Below, in pieces: positions 51,041-60,688 of a stretch of DNA of 64,000 nt. The notes under the pieces were generated by a model. The model did no database searches. It saw only the letters and a program-made list of their open reading frames with translations, and was not told where the DNA came from. The stretch is from JAUYQR01 sp050632395 (GTDB lineage: Bacteria; Pseudomonadota; Alphaproteobacteria; Rhodobacterales; Rhodobacteraceae). The DNA lies in contig NZ_CP192600.1 in NCBI RefSeq assembly GCF_050632395.1, positions 2,108,001 through 2,172,000 on the forward strand, read 5' to 3'. The position numbers and the translations under genes were made by a program. The number at the start of each line of letters is the position of its first letter. Position 1 is the first letter of the stretch.

Positions 51041-52420
51041 ATGGAAGGCTTCAGCGGAGTGAACGACATCGGTGCCGTCGTCGAGGCAGACCGGGTCCAC
51101 GTCTGGCACCACCTGAGCCAGCACAAGCAGTATGAAACCGTCGATCCGCGCGTCATCGTCGAAGGCAAGGGGATGCGGGTCTGGGATGCCAAGGGCAAGG
51201 AGCATCTCGATGCCGTGTCGGGCGGGGTCTGGACGGTCAACGTCGGCTACGGCCGCGAAAGCATCGCCAACGCGGTGCGCGACCAGTTGATCAAGATGAA
51301 CTATTTCGCCGGTGCCGCGGGATCTATTCCCGGCGCACTGTTCGCCCAGCGGCTGATCGAGAAGATGCCGGGTCTTTCCCGCGTTTACTATTCCAACTCG
51401 GGGTCCGAGGCGAACGAGAAAGTCTACAAGATGGTGCGGCAGATCTCGCACCGGCACCACGGTGGCAAGAAGTGGAAGATCCTGTTCCGCGAGCGGGACT
51501 ATCACGGCACTACGATCGCCGCCCTCGCCTCAGGCGGGCAGGCGCAGCGCAATGCGCAGTATGGGCCGTTCCCGGACGGGTTCGTACAGGTTCCGCACTG
51601 CCTTGAATACCGCAAGCAGTGGGATGTCGAAAACTACGGCGAGCGGGCGGCGGATGCGATTGAGGAAGTGATCCTGCGCGAAGGCGCGGATACCATCGGC
51701 TGTCTGGTGCTGGAGCCGGTTACGGCGGGTGGTGGCGTGATCGTCCCGCCGAAGGGCTATTGGGAACGGGTGCAGGAAATCTGCCGCAAGTATGACATCC
51801 TCCTCCATATCGATGAGGTGGTCTGCGGCGTCGGGCGCACCGGCGTCTGGTTCGGATACCAGCATTACGGGGTGCAGCCGGATTTCGTGACGATGGCGAA
51901 GGGCGTGGCGTCGGGCTATGCGGCGATCAGTTGCACGGTGACGACCGAGAAGGTCTTTGAGATGTTCAAAGACGATGCCTCGGACCCGATGAGCTACTTC
52001 CGCGATATTTCCACCTTCGGGGGCTGCACGGCGGGGCCGGCAGCGGCGCTGGAAAACATGCGGATCATCGAGGAGGAAGGTCTCCTGGCCAATACCCTTG
52101 CGATGGGGGACCGGCTGATGGGGAACCTGCACGCCTTGATGGAGAAGCACCGGGTGATCGGTGAAGTCCGCGGCAAGGGGCTGTTCTGCGGCGCCGAGCT
52201 GGTGGCGGACCGGGGCACGCGGGAAGCGGCGGATGAAAAGAAGGTCGCGGCGGTGGTGGCCGATTGCATGGCGCAGGGTGTCATCATCGGCATGACGAAC
52301 CGGTCGGTGCCGGGGTTCAACAATACCCTTTGCCTGAGCCCGGCGCTGATCGCGACGGCTGATGACATTGACGAGATCACCGGGGCGATTGACGGGGCCT
52401 TGGGTCGGGTGTTTGGCTGA
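51041..52420 (+). CDS. tpa: Taurine:pyruvate aminotransferase
   Basis: A 459-residue class III (omega) aminotransferase. It converts taurine and pyruvate to sulfoacetaldehyde and alanine. Motifs: YYSNSGSEANEK, the LLHIDEVVCGVGRTG cofactor segment, and the PLP lysine in FVTMAKGVASGYAA. Context (TauR, Xsc, SoeABC) supports taurine as substrate. ATG 51041 has AAAGGGA upstream; an ATG at 51026 has no site. Alanine recycling would need an alanine dehydrogenase, not in this window. Confidence 0.92.
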   Translation: MEGFSGVNDIGAVVEADRVHVWHHLSQHKQYETVDPRVIVEGKGMRVWDAKGKEHLDAVSGGVWTVNVGYGRESIANAVRDQLIKMNYFAGAAGSIPGALFAQRLIEKMPGLSRVYYSNSGSEANEKVYKMVRQISHRHHGGKKWKILFRERDYHGTTIAALASGGQAQRNAQYGPFPDGFVQVPHCLEYRKQWDVENYGERAADAIEEVILREGADTIGCLVLEPVTAGGGVIVPPKGYWERVQEICRKYDILLHIDEVVCGVGRTGVWFGYQHYGVQPDFVTMAKGVASGYAAISCTVTTEKVFEMFKDDASDPMSYFRDISTFGGCTAGPAAALENMRIIEEEGLLANTLAMGDRLMGNLHALMEKHRVIGEVRGKGLFCGAELVADRGTREAADEKKVAAVVADCMAQGVIIGMTNRSVPGFNNTLCLSPALIATADDIDEITGAIDGALGRVFG

Positions 52421-52426
52421 ACATGT

Positions 52427-52449
52427 GGGTGTCCCACGGTGGGACACCC
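52427..52449 (+). terminator. Perfect hairpin GGGTGTCCCA-CGG-TGGGACACCC
   Basis: 10-bp stem, 3-nt loop, 7 bp after the tpa stop; no T run. ATCAAAGGGTTAG follows 18 bp later. The core TGTCCCA...TGGGACA is shared with the hairpin at 20715-20737. The rest of the 305-bp gap to tauR has the third TauR-like pair and no gene. Confidence 0.65.
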
Positions 52450-52669
52450 CTGCGCTTCCTTGAAGATCAAAGGGTTAGGTCGCCCCTTAAGCTTTGATTA
52501 AAGCTTTCAACCTTGCCGTGATCTTGGAAAGCGCGCTGCCGGGCGCAAAGCCGTTGTCTCTTCGGCGCGCTTCTCATCGGATGAAGACTGATCTTTGCAG
52601 GCGTGCGCCGCGAGGCGCGCACGTGTCTTACGGGCAGGCTGGAGCATCGGCCTTGACCACGCCCCCCTT

Positions 52670-52702
52670 GTCTGTCCAGATGTGAGCCAGCGCTAAGGCC
52701 AG
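52670..52702 (-). promoter_or_regulatory. Candidate TauR box upstream of tauR
   Basis: On the minus strand, CTGGCCTTAG (52702-52693) and CTGGACAGAC (52679-52670), again 23 bp start to start, 23 bp before the tauR ATG. Orientation is opposite to the tpa and xsc boxes, and the second half-site is degenerate. Close spacing to the start suggests autorepression. Confidence 0.45.
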
Positions 52703-52725
52703 CAGGGCCGCGCCACGGGGACGCG

Positions 52726-54174
52726 ATGCAGATACCGCCCGAAGCCTTTGTCCTGGGGCCGCAAGGCTCTGGCACCTTGCAGCAGCGCATCCGGGGAATG
52801 GTCACGCAAGGTATTCTTGCGGGGCGGTTCAGGGCGGGGCAGCGGTTGCCGTCGTCGCGCGGGCTGGCGGAGCATCTGGGGATCAGCCGCATCACGGTGA
52901 CGCTGGCCTATGCCGATCTGGTCGCATCGGATTACCTGACGGCGCGGGGGCGGTCTGGTTATTTCGTGTCGGAGAATGCGCCGAAGGCGGCGGAGTTTCC
53001 CGATGCCGGACGACGGGCCGATGCGGTGGATTTTGGCGCGCTGACCGGGCGGCGATTTTCATCGCTGGCGCGGGTGGCGCGGCCGCAGGATTGGGACACC
53101 TTTCCTTATCCCTTCATCTACGGGCAGGCAGATCCGACACTGTTCGACCATCAGAACTGGCGGCAGTGCGCGTTGCGCGCCTTGGGCAAGCGCGATTTCG
53201 CGGCGCTGACCTCGGACTATTACGAGCGCGACGATCCCTTGTTGGTGGCCGAACTGGTGCGCACCATCCTGCCCCGGCGCGGCATCGCGGCGCGCGAGGA
53301 TGAGGTTTTGCTGACACTTGGCGCGCAGAATGCCTTGTGGATTGCGGCGACGATCCTGCTGGGCCCGGGGCGGCGGGCGGTGGTGGAAAACCCCGGCTAT
53401 CCGGGCTGGCGCGGCATCCTTGCCGCCACCGGGGCCGAGGTGGTGCCGGTGGCCGTGGACGAGGCGGGCCTGCCGCCCGACAGTCTTCCGGCTGCGGATG
53501 TGGTCTTTACCACGCCGTCGCACCAGTGCCCGACCAACGCGACGATGCCGATGGAGCGGCGGGTGGCGCTGCTGGCAGCAGCCAAGCGCGAGGGGTTCAT
53601 CATCGTCGAGGATGACTACGAGTTCGAGATGAGCTTTCTGAAACCGGTGGCGCCCGCGTTGAAGTCTTTGGATGACGACGGGCGGGTGATTCATGCCGGG
53701 TCATTCTCGAAGTCGATGTTTCCGGGGCTGCGGCTGGGGTATCTGGTCGGCCCGGCCAGTTTCATCGCCGAGGCGCGGGGGTTGCGGGCCACGATGCTGC
53801 GCCACCCGCCGGGGCACATCCAGCGGGCTGTCGCGTACTTTCTGGCGCAGGGGCATTACGACGCGCTGATCAACCGGATGAAAAGCGCATTCCGGCGGCG
53901 GCGGCAGGTGATGGCTGAGGCAATTGCGGCGGAAGGGCTGGAGGTTGCGGGGCAGGGCGGCTTTGGCGGATCGTCATTCTGGATGCGCGCGCCCGATGGC
54001 GTGGACACCGAGGACCTTGCGCTGCGGTTGCGCGCCGAAGGGGTGCTGATCGAGCCGGGGCGGGCGTTCTTTGCAGGCGAGGGGGCGCGGAACTTCTACC
54101 GGCTGGCCTATTCGTCGATCGCGCCGCAGAAGATACCGGAGGGAATTGCGCGGATTGCTCGCGCGCTGCGATAG
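52726..54174 (+). CDS. tauR: MocR/GntR-family taurine regulator TauR
   Basis: A 482-residue regulator with an N-terminal GntR winged helix (TLQQRIRGMVTQGILAGRFR, SRGLAEHLGISRITVTLAYAD) and a C-terminal aminotransferase-like PLP domain, with NPGYPGWRGI, VEDDYEFE and the PLP lysine in AGSFSKSMFPGLRLGY. TauR activates taurine genes in Rhodobacter; the effector is taurine or its PLP adduct. It lies between tpa and xsc. Confidence 0.9.
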   Translation: MQIPPEAFVLGPQGSGTLQQRIRGMVTQGILAGRFRAGQRLPSSRGLAEHLGISRITVTLAYADLVASDYLTARGRSGYFVSENAPKAAEFPDAGRRADAVDFGALTGRRFSSLARVARPQDWDTFPYPFIYGQADPTLFDHQNWRQCALRALGKRDFAALTSDYYERDDPLLVAELVRTILPRRGIAAREDEVLLTLGAQNALWIAATILLGPGRRAVVENPGYPGWRGILAATGAEVVPVAVDEAGLPPDSLPAADVVFTTPSHQCPTNATMPMERRVALLAAAKREGFIIVEDDYEFEMSFLKPVAPALKSLDDDGRVIHAGSFSKSMFPGLRLGYLVGPASFIAEARGLRATMLRHPPGHIQRAVAYFLAQGHYDALINRMKSAFRRRRQVMAEAIAAEGLEVAGQGGFGGSSFWMRAPDGVDTEDLALRLRAEGVLIEPGRAFFAGEGARNFYRLAYSSIAPQKIPEGIARIARALR

Positions 54175-54180
54175 GCCCCC

Positions 54181-54197
54181 GGGGGCGCTTCGCCCCC
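54181..54197 (+). terminator. GGGGGCG-CTT-CGCCCCC hairpin after tauR
   Basis: 7-bp perfect stem with a 3-nt loop, 6 bp after the tauR stop. GAGGATATTTGCGGACAGATGAAG follows, an AT-rich tail pattern I associate with gene ends in this group of bacteria. Likely separates tauR from xsc. Confidence 0.6.
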
Positions 54198-54241
54198 CGG
54201 ACCCCCCGAGGATATTTGCGGACAGATGAAGGGGTGGTTTT

Positions 54242-54274
54242 CTGGCTATACAGGGGTGGTCGCGCTGGCCCTAA
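54242..54274 (+). promoter_or_regulatory. Candidate TauR box upstream of xsc
   Basis: CTGGCTATAC (54242-54251) and CTGGCCCTAA (54265-54274), 23 bp start to start, ending 53 bp before the xsc ATG, nearly the same distance as at tpa. Confidence 0.65.
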
Positions 54275-54327
54275 GCTCAATGTTCGACCGGTTGTAGAAA
54301 TGCCGGCAACGCAAGAGGAGTTTCGCC

Positions 54328-56103
54328 ATGAAGATGACCACCGAAGAAGCCTTTGTGAAGGTGCTGCAGCGGCACGGGATCGAACATGCCTTCGGCATCA
54401 TCGGGTCGGCGTTCATGCCGATTTCGGACCTGTTCCCGAGGGCCGGGATCACCTTCTGGGACTGCGCGCATGAAGGCTCGGGCGGGATGATGGCGGACGG
54501 GTTCACCCGGGCCAGCGGGCGGATGAGCATGATGATCGCGCAGAACGGGCCGGGGATCACCAACTTCGTGACGGCGGTGAAGACGGCCTACTGGAACCAC
54601 ACGCCGCTTCTTTTGGTGACGCCGCAGGCGGCGAACAAGACCATCGGTATGGGCGGGTTTCAGGAAGTGGAGCAGATGGCCCTCTTTCAGGACATGGTGG
54701 CCTATCAGGAGGAGGTGCGTGACCCGTCCCGCGTGGCCGAAGTGCTGAACCGCTGCATCCTGAACGCCAAGCGGATGAGCGCGCCGGTGCAGATCAACAT
54801 GCCGCGCGATTACTGGACGCAGGTGATCGACATCGAGCTGCCGGCGATTGTGGAGTTCGAGCGCCCGTCGGGCGGCGAGGCGGCGATCCAGGCGGCGGCG
54901 GACCTTCTGTCATCGGCCAAGTTCCCGGTGATCCTGAACGGCGCGGGCGTGGTGATCGGCGGGGCGATTCCCGCGTCGATGCGTCTGGCAGAGCGGTTGG
55001 ATGCACCGGTTTGTGTCGGATACCAGCACAATGACGCGTTTCCTGGCAGCCATCCGCTGTTTGCGGGGCCACTTGGCTACAATGGGTCGAAGGCCGCGAT
55101 GGAGTTGATTTCTCAGGCAGATGTGGTATTCTGTTTGGGTACCCGGTTGAACCCGTTTTCAACGCTTCCGGGATACGCGCTGGACTACTGGCCCAAAGAG
55201 GCCAAGATCATCCAAGTCGATATTAACCCCGATCGGATCGGGCTGACGAAGAAGGTCACTGTCGGTATTGTCGGCGACGCTGCAAAGGTCGCCGAGGCGG
55301 TTTTGGCGCGGTTAGCCACTACCGCGGGTAACCATGGGCGCACCGAACGCAAGGCCAAGATAGCACAGACGAAGTCGGCATGGGCGCAGGCGCTGTCGTC
55401 GATGGATCATGAAGAGGATGATCCGGGGACGTCGTGGAATCAGCGCGCGCGGGCGGATAAGCCGGACTGGATGAGCCCGCGGATGGCGTGGCGGGCGATT
55501 CAGTCGGCGCTGCCGCGCGAGGCGATAATTTCCAGCGATATCGGCAACAACTGTGCGATCGGGAACGCGTACCCGACGTTCGAGGCGGGGCGGAAATATC
55601 TTGCGCCGGGGTTGTTCGGGCCTTGCGGGTATGGCTTGCCCAGCATCGTGGGCGCGAAGATCGGCTGCCCGGATACTCCGGTGGTTGGCTTTGCCGGCGA
55701 CGGGGCGTTCGGCATTGCGGTGACGGAACTGACCGCGATCGGGCGGCCGGAGTGGCCGGCGATCACTATGGTGGTGTTCCGCAATTACCAGTGGGGGGCG
55801 GAGAAGCGCAACTCGACGCTGTGGTATGATGACAACTTTGTGGGGACGGAGCTGGACACGCAGGTTAGTTATGCCGGGATCGCGCGAGCCTGCGGGTTGC
55901 AAGGCGTGCAAGCGCGGACGATGGAGGAGCTGCGCGATGCGCTGGCGAAGGCTGTCACCGACCAGATGGAGCATGGCAAGACCACGCTGATCGAGGCGCT
56001 GATCAACCAGGAACTGGGCGAGCCGTTCCGTCGCGATGCGATGAAGAAACCGGTGGAGGTGGCGGGGATCTCCAAGGCGGACATGCGGCGGCAGATGGTG
56101 TGA
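54328..56103 (+). CDS. xsc: Sulfoacetaldehyde acetyltransferase
   Basis: A 591-residue ThDP enzyme that turns sulfoacetaldehyde and phosphate into acetyl phosphate and sulfite. N-terminal HGIEHAFGIIGSAFMPISDL, catalytic Glu in DCAHEGSGGMMADGF, and the ThDP-binding GDGAFGIAVTELTAIG ending in NYQWG. Full length. ATG 54328 with GAGGAG upstream. Heads the operon tauE-ackA-soeABC. Confidence 0.95.
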   Translation: MKMTTEEAFVKVLQRHGIEHAFGIIGSAFMPISDLFPRAGITFWDCAHEGSGGMMADGFTRASGRMSMMIAQNGPGITNFVTAVKTAYWNHTPLLLVTPQAANKTIGMGGFQEVEQMALFQDMVAYQEEVRDPSRVAEVLNRCILNAKRMSAPVQINMPRDYWTQVIDIELPAIVEFERPSGGEAAIQAAADLLSSAKFPVILNGAGVVIGGAIPASMRLAERLDAPVCVGYQHNDAFPGSHPLFAGPLGYNGSKAAMELISQADVVFCLGTRLNPFSTLPGYALDYWPKEAKIIQVDINPDRIGLTKKVTVGIVGDAAKVAEAVLARLATTAGNHGRTERKAKIAQTKSAWAQALSSMDHEEDDPGTSWNQRARADKPDWMSPRMAWRAIQSALPREAIISSDIGNNCAIGNAYPTFEAGRKYLAPGLFGPCGYGLPSIVGAKIGCPDTPVVGFAGDGAFGIAVTELTAIGRPEWPAITMVVFRNYQWGAEKRNSTLWYDDNFVGTELDTQVSYAGIARACGLQGVQARTMEELRDALAKAVTDQMEHGKTTLIEALINQELGEPFRRDAMKKPVEVAGISKADMRRQMV

Positions 56104-56843
56104 TGCCGTTTGACCTCGGCCCTTTGGCGCTGGTGTGGATGGCGGTGGCGATCCTCGTCGCCGCCTTTGTCCGGGGCTATTCGGGGTTCGGGTATTCGGC
56201 GATTGTCATCGCTGCTTCGAGTCTTGTCACCAATCCGCTGAATTTCGTGGCGGTTGTTGTCATTCTGGAAACGGCGATGTCGTTGCAGGCAGCCAAGGGG
56301 GCGGGGCCTTCAGTGGACTGGCGGCGGGTCTGGCTGCTGCTGGCCGGGGCGGCTATCGGGCTGCCGCTGGGGCTGTGGGTTCTGACCGGGGTCAGCGAGG
56401 ACGCGGCGCGGGCGGTGATTTCGGGGTATGTGCTGCTGATGTGCGTGATCCTGTTGGCCGGCTGGCGGCTGGCGCGGGAGGTGCGGGGGCCGTCGAACGC
56501 GGTGGCGGGCGTGATCTCGGGCCTTGCCAATGCGCCGGGTATGGGCGGGCTGCCGGTGGCAGCGTTCTTTGCCGCACAGCCGATGCCAGCGAACGTGTTT
56601 CGCGCCACGCTGATCGCCTATTTCCCGCTGCTCGACCTTTATTCTGCGCCCTTGTACTTCTGGGCGGGGCTGGTGACCTGGGATACGCTCTGGGCCTCGC
56701 TGATTGCGCTGCCGCTGACGTTTTTGGGCAACTGGCTGGGCGGGCGGCACTTCTTTTCCACCGATCCGCAGGAGTTCCGGCGCTTTGCCATCTTGCTGCT
56801 GGCGGGTCTGGCCACGCTTGGGCTGGTCAAGGCGGTGATCTGA
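56103..56843 (+). CDS. TauE/SafE-family membrane protein
   Basis: A 246-residue inner-membrane protein with about eight hydrophobic segments (SAIVIAASSLVTNPLNFVAV; RVWLLLAGAAIGLPLGLWVL; AISGYVLLMCVILLAGW-type). The family includes TauE/SafE exporters of sulfite or organosulfonates; TauZ of R. sphaeroides is the equivalent in the same position. ATG 56103 overlaps the xsc stop (TGATG); GTG at 56100 is an alternative. Likely handles sulfite or related anions. Confidence 0.85.
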   Translation: MPFDLGPLALVWMAVAILVAAFVRGYSGFGYSAIVIAASSLVTNPLNFVAVVVILETAMSLQAAKGAGPSVDWRRVWLLLAGAAIGLPLGLWVLTGVSEDAARAVISGYVLLMCVILLAGWRLAREVRGPSNAVAGVISGLANAPGMGGLPVAAFFAAQPMPANVFRATLIAYFPLLDLYSAPLYFWAGLVTWDTLWASLIALPLTFLGNWLGGRHFFSTDPQEFRRFAILLLAGLATLGLVKAVI

Positions 56844-57911
56844 ATGTGGCTTATCGTCAACTCCGGCTCGTCTTCGGTGAAACTGGCGGTGTTCGACGAT
56901 GGTCTGGCTGAGGTGGCGCGGGCAACGGTGGAAGGGGTGGCGGCGGGTGGGCACCCTGCGGCGCTGGCAGAGGGCTTGCGCAAGGCGGGGGTCGCTGTGG
57001 CCGACCTGACGGCGGCGGCGCACCGGGTTGTGCATGGCGGCGCTGCGTTTCGTGAGGCGTGCCGGGTAACCGATGCAGTGCTGGCGGGGATCGAGGCTTG
57101 CGTGCCACTGGCCCCGCTGCACAACCCGGCGAACCTGATGGGCATTCGGGCGGTGGTCGATCTGGTGCCGGACCTGCCGCAATACGCAAGTTTCGACACG
57201 GCATTTCACGCCACCAACCCCGAGGTGGCGGTGACCTATGCCCTGCCGCTGGCCGAGCGTGAGCGGGGCATCCGGCGCTATGGGTTTCACGGGATCAGCT
57301 ATGCCGCACTTCTGCGGGTGCTGGGGGGGCGCCATGCCGTACCAAGGCGGCTGTTGGCCTGCCATCTGGGCAACGGCGCGTCGCTGTGCGCCATCCTCGA
57401 CGGGCAGTCGGTGGCCACTACGATGGGCTATTCCCCCTTGGACGGGCTGACGATGGGCACGCGGACCGGGTCGATCGACGGCAACGCGGTCCTGCGGCTG
57501 GCCGAGCTGCACGGGATCGAGGGCGCGGCACGCATCCTGAACCGGGAAAGCGGGCTTCTGGCGCTGGGTGGGTCGAACGATATGCGCCAGATCGGGCCGG
57601 GGTCGTTTGCGGTGGAACATTTCATCTATTGGGCGGTGCGCCACGCCGGCAGCATGGTGGCGGCGATGGGTGGGCTGGACGCGGTGGTCTTTACCGGCGG
57701 GATCGGGGAGAATGACCCCACCGTAAGGCTTGGGATTGCGCGCGGCCTGTCCTACCTTGGCGCGGTTGTGGACGAGGCGGCGAACGCAAGGAATGAGGCT
57801 GTGTTGCAGGGGGCGGCATCGACTGTCGCAATCTGGACAGTGCCTGCGGACGAAGAGCGCCAGATTGCGCTGGAAGCGACGGTCGTGCGGGCCGGGGAGG
57901 GGCGGAGATGA
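56844..57911 (+). CDS. ackA: Acetate kinase
   Basis: A 355-residue acetate/propionate kinase, shorter than the usual ~400. Motifs: IVNSGSSSVKLAVFD, GFHGISYAALL, CHLGNGASLCAI, DGLTMGTRTGSIDG and VFTGGIGEN. In this operon it would make ATP from the acetyl phosphate formed by Xsc, in place of phosphotransacetylase. The ATG abuts the TauE stop. Confidence 0.92.
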   Translation: MWLIVNSGSSSVKLAVFDDGLAEVARATVEGVAAGGHPAALAEGLRKAGVAVADLTAAAHRVVHGGAAFREACRVTDAVLAGIEACVPLAPLHNPANLMGIRAVVDLVPDLPQYASFDTAFHATNPEVAVTYALPLAERERGIRRYGFHGISYAALLRVLGGRHAVPRRLLACHLGNGASLCAILDGQSVATTMGYSPLDGLTMGTRTGSIDGNAVLRLAELHGIEGAARILNRESGLLALGGSNDMRQIGPGSFAVEHFIYWAVRHAGSMVAAMGGLDAVVFTGGIGENDPTVRLGIARGLSYLGAVVDEAANARNEAVLQGAASTVAIWTVPADEERQIALEATVVRAGEGRR

Positions 57912-60688
57912 CAGAGCAGCCAAGGATCAACCTGTCGCCGCCGGTGTCGGATGAGATCCGGAAAACCACCTGCTACATGTGCGCCTGCCGCTGCGGGATC
58001 AACGTGCATCTGAAGGAAGGCCGGGTGTCCTACATCGAGGGCAACCGCGACCATCCGGTGAACAAGGGTGTGCTGTGCGCCAAAGGTGCATCGGGGATCA
58101 TGCAGATCACTGCCCCGTCGCGCCTGCGCGCACCGTTGCGGCGGGTGGGGCCGCGCGGGTCGGGCGCGTTCGAGGAAATCTCGTGGGATGAGGCGCTGGA
58201 GACGGCGGTGTCGTGGATGAAGCCACTGCGGGAAACAGCGCCGGAGAAGCTGGCGTTCTTTACCGGGCGCGACCAGTCGCAATCGCTGACCGGGTGGTGG
58301 GCGCAGGCGTTCGGCACGCCAAATTATGCCGCCCACGGCGGGTTTTGTTCGGTGAACATGGCGGCGGCTGGCATCTACACCATCGGCGGCGCGTTCTGGG
58401 AATTTGGCCAGCCGGACTGGGAATATACCAAGCTTTTCGTCATGTTTGGCGTCGCCGAGGATCATGACAGCAACCCCATCAAGATCGGGCTTGGGCGGCT
58501 GAAGGAACGGGGCGCGCGGGTGATCTCGGTCAACCCGATCCGCACCGGGTATTCGGCGGTGGCGGATGACTGGATCGGGATCACGCCGGGCACCGATGGC
58601 TTGCTGATCCTGAGCCTGATCCATTGCTTGCTTGAGGCGGGGAAGGTCGACCTGCGCTATCTGGCGGAGTTTACCAACGCAGGGCTTTTGGTGAACGCAG
58701 CCGAGGGGCCGGAGAAGGGGCTGTTTGCGCGCAATGCCGAAAGCCAGCCCTTCGTGATCGACAAGCGGACGCAGCATCCCGCCCCGTGGGACGGCAAGGG
58801 GGTGGAGCCGGATCTGGGCGCGGTGTGGCAAGGCAACCGGACGGTGTTCCAGCACATGGCGGAGACGTATCTGGCGCCGGAATATGCGCCTGAAGCGGTG
58901 GCGGGGCGTTGCGGGGTTTCGGCCTTGCGCATCCGTCAGCTGGCGGCGGAACTGGCCGAGGTGGCGTTCGAGCAGGCGATCGTGCTGGACCAGCCCTGGA
59001 CCGATTTTCGCGGCAACGAGCATCCGAACATGCCGGGGCGTCCGGTCAGCTTTCACGCGATGCGGGGGATTTCTGCGCATTCCAACGGCTTTCAGACCGC
59101 CCGCGCCCTGCATCTGTTGCAGATCGTGCTTGGCACGGTGGAAGTGCCGGGCGGCTACCGGTTCAAGCCGCCATACCCGAAACCGGTGGAGGCGCATCCG
59201 ACGCCGAACTTCGTGACCACACCGGGCAAACCCTTGTCTGGGCCGCATCTTGGTTACGTGCGGGGGCCGGAGAACCTGTGCCTGCTGCTCGACGGCTCGC
59301 CTGCTCGGATCGACAAGGCGTTTTCGTGGGAGAACCCGTTTTCGGCGCATGGGATGATGCACATGGTCATCCCCAATGCCGCTACGGGCGACCCCTACAG
59401 GATCGACACGCTGTTTTTGTACATGGCGAACATGTCGTGGAATTCGTCGATGAATACCGCCGCCGTGATGGAGATGCTGACGGCGAAGGAGGGGGATGAC
59501 TATGTCATTCCCCGGATCATCTATTCGGACGCCTATGCGTCGGAAATGGTGGCCTATGCCGACCTGATCCTGCCCGACACGACCTATCTGGAACGGCACG
59601 ATTGCATCAGCCTGCTGGATCGCCCGATATCCGAGCCGGATGCGGCGGGCGACAGCATCCGCTGGCCGGTGGTGGAGCCGGACCGGGATGTGCGCGGGTT
59701 CCAGTCGGTGCTTCTGGACCTTGGGGCGCGGCTCGGGTTGCCGGGAATGGTGAACGAGGACGGGACGGCGAAGTTCAAGGACTATGCCGATTACATTGTC
59801 AGCCACCAGCGCAGGCCCGGAGTGGGGCCGTTGATAGGCTTTCGCGGCAATGGCGAGGATGTCGGGCGCGGCGCGCCGAACCCCGCGCAACTGGACAGAT
59901 ACATCGAGAACGGCGGGTTCTTTCAGGCGCATGTGCCGGAGGGCGCGCTGTACTACAAGCCTTGGAACAAGGCGTATCAGGACTGGGCTGTCGCAACCTC
60001 GTTCTATGAAGCACCGCAACCCTATCTGTTCAACATCTGGTCCGAACCGATGCGGAAGTTCCAACTGGCCGCCGAAGGGCATGGGCCGATCCAGCCGCCC
60101 GATCACCTGCGCGAACGGTTGAAGCAGGCGATGCACCCCTTGCCGATCTGGTATCCGCCGTTCGGCGAGGCGGAGTCTGCGGGGTGGGGCTATCCCACTC
60201 ACGCGCTGACGCAGCGGCCGATGGACATGTACCATTCGTGGGGGTCGCAGAACGCGTGGCTGCGCCAGATCAGGGGGAAGAACTTCCTCTATCTGCCGAC
60301 CAAGATCTGGGAGGAACATGGGTTTGAGGTGGGCGACTATGCCCGGGTGATCTCGCCCAATGGCGGCATCACGGTGCCGGTGGCGCATATGGCGGCGCTG
60401 AACGAAAACACCGTCTGGACGTGGAACGCGATCGGCAAGCGCAAGGGCGCCTGGGCGCTGAGTGACGATGCGCCGGAGGCGGTGGAGGGGTTCTTGTTGA
60501 ACCACCTGATTTCCGAACTGCTGCCTGCAAAGGGAGACGGGTTGCGCTATTCCAATTCAGACCCGGTGACCGGGCAGGCGGCGTGGTTCGATCTGAAGGT
60601 GCGGATCGAAAGGGTGGAGCCGAAAGATCATGCGGAGCCGGCCTTTCCGCCGATCCCGCGTGTGGTGCCGAAAGGAACGAGCCGATGA
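57908..60688 (+). CDS. soeA: Molybdopterin oxidoreductase, sulfite dehydrogenase catalytic subunit SoeA
   Basis: A 926-residue DMSO-reductase-family enzyme. A [4Fe-4S] site at the N-terminus uses C22, C25, C29 and C57 (CYMCACRCGINVHLKEG, then GVLCAKG). Cofactor-binding regions include SQSLTGWWAQAF, RVISVNPIRTGY and PDTTYLERHDC. Context with xsc and the SoeB/SoeC genes supports oxidation of sulfite to sulfate in the cytoplasm. Related enzymes include arsenate, thiosulfate and polysulfide reductases. ATG overlaps the ackA stop (ATGA). Confidence 0.87.
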   Translation: MTEQPRINLSPPVSDEIRKTTCYMCACRCGINVHLKEGRVSYIEGNRDHPVNKGVLCAKGASGIMQITAPSRLRAPLRRVGPRGSGAFEEISWDEALETAVSWMKPLRETAPEKLAFFTGRDQSQSLTGWWAQAFGTPNYAAHGGFCSVNMAAAGIYTIGGAFWEFGQPDWEYTKLFVMFGVAEDHDSNPIKIGLGRLKERGARVISVNPIRTGYSAVADDWIGITPGTDGLLILSLIHCLLEAGKVDLRYLAEFTNAGLLVNAAEGPEKGLFARNAESQPFVIDKRTQHPAPWDGKGVEPDLGAVWQGNRTVFQHMAETYLAPEYAPEAVAGRCGVSALRIRQLAAELAEVAFEQAIVLDQPWTDFRGNEHPNMPGRPVSFHAMRGISAHSNGFQTARALHLLQIVLGTVEVPGGYRFKPPYPKPVEAHPTPNFVTTPGKPLSGPHLGYVRGPENLCLLLDGSPARIDKAFSWENPFSAHGMMHMVIPNAATGDPYRIDTLFLYMANMSWNSSMNTAAVMEMLTAKEGDDYVIPRIIYSDAYASEMVAYADLILPDTTYLERHDCISLLDRPISEPDAAGDSIRWPVVEPDRDVRGFQSVLLDLGARLGLPGMVNEDGTAKFKDYADYIVSHQRRPGVGPLIGFRGNGEDVGRGAPNPAQLDRYIENGGFFQAHVPEGALYYKPWNKAYQDWAVATSFYEAPQPYLFNIWSEPMRKFQLAAEGHGPIQPPDHLRERLKQAMHPLPIWYPPFGEAESAGWGYPTHALTQRPMDMYHSWGSQNAWLRQIRGKNFLYLPTKIWEEHGFEVGDYARVISPNGGITVPVAHMAALNENTVWTWNAIGKRKGAWALSDDAPEAVEGFLLNHLISELLPAKGDGLRYSNSDPVTGQAAWFDLKVRIERVEPKDHAEPAFPPIPRVVPKGTSR

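Noticed and set aside
57752..60505. 917-codon minus-strand frame
   Set aside because: Antisense to soeA, which has the full set of cofactor motifs in the plus strand.
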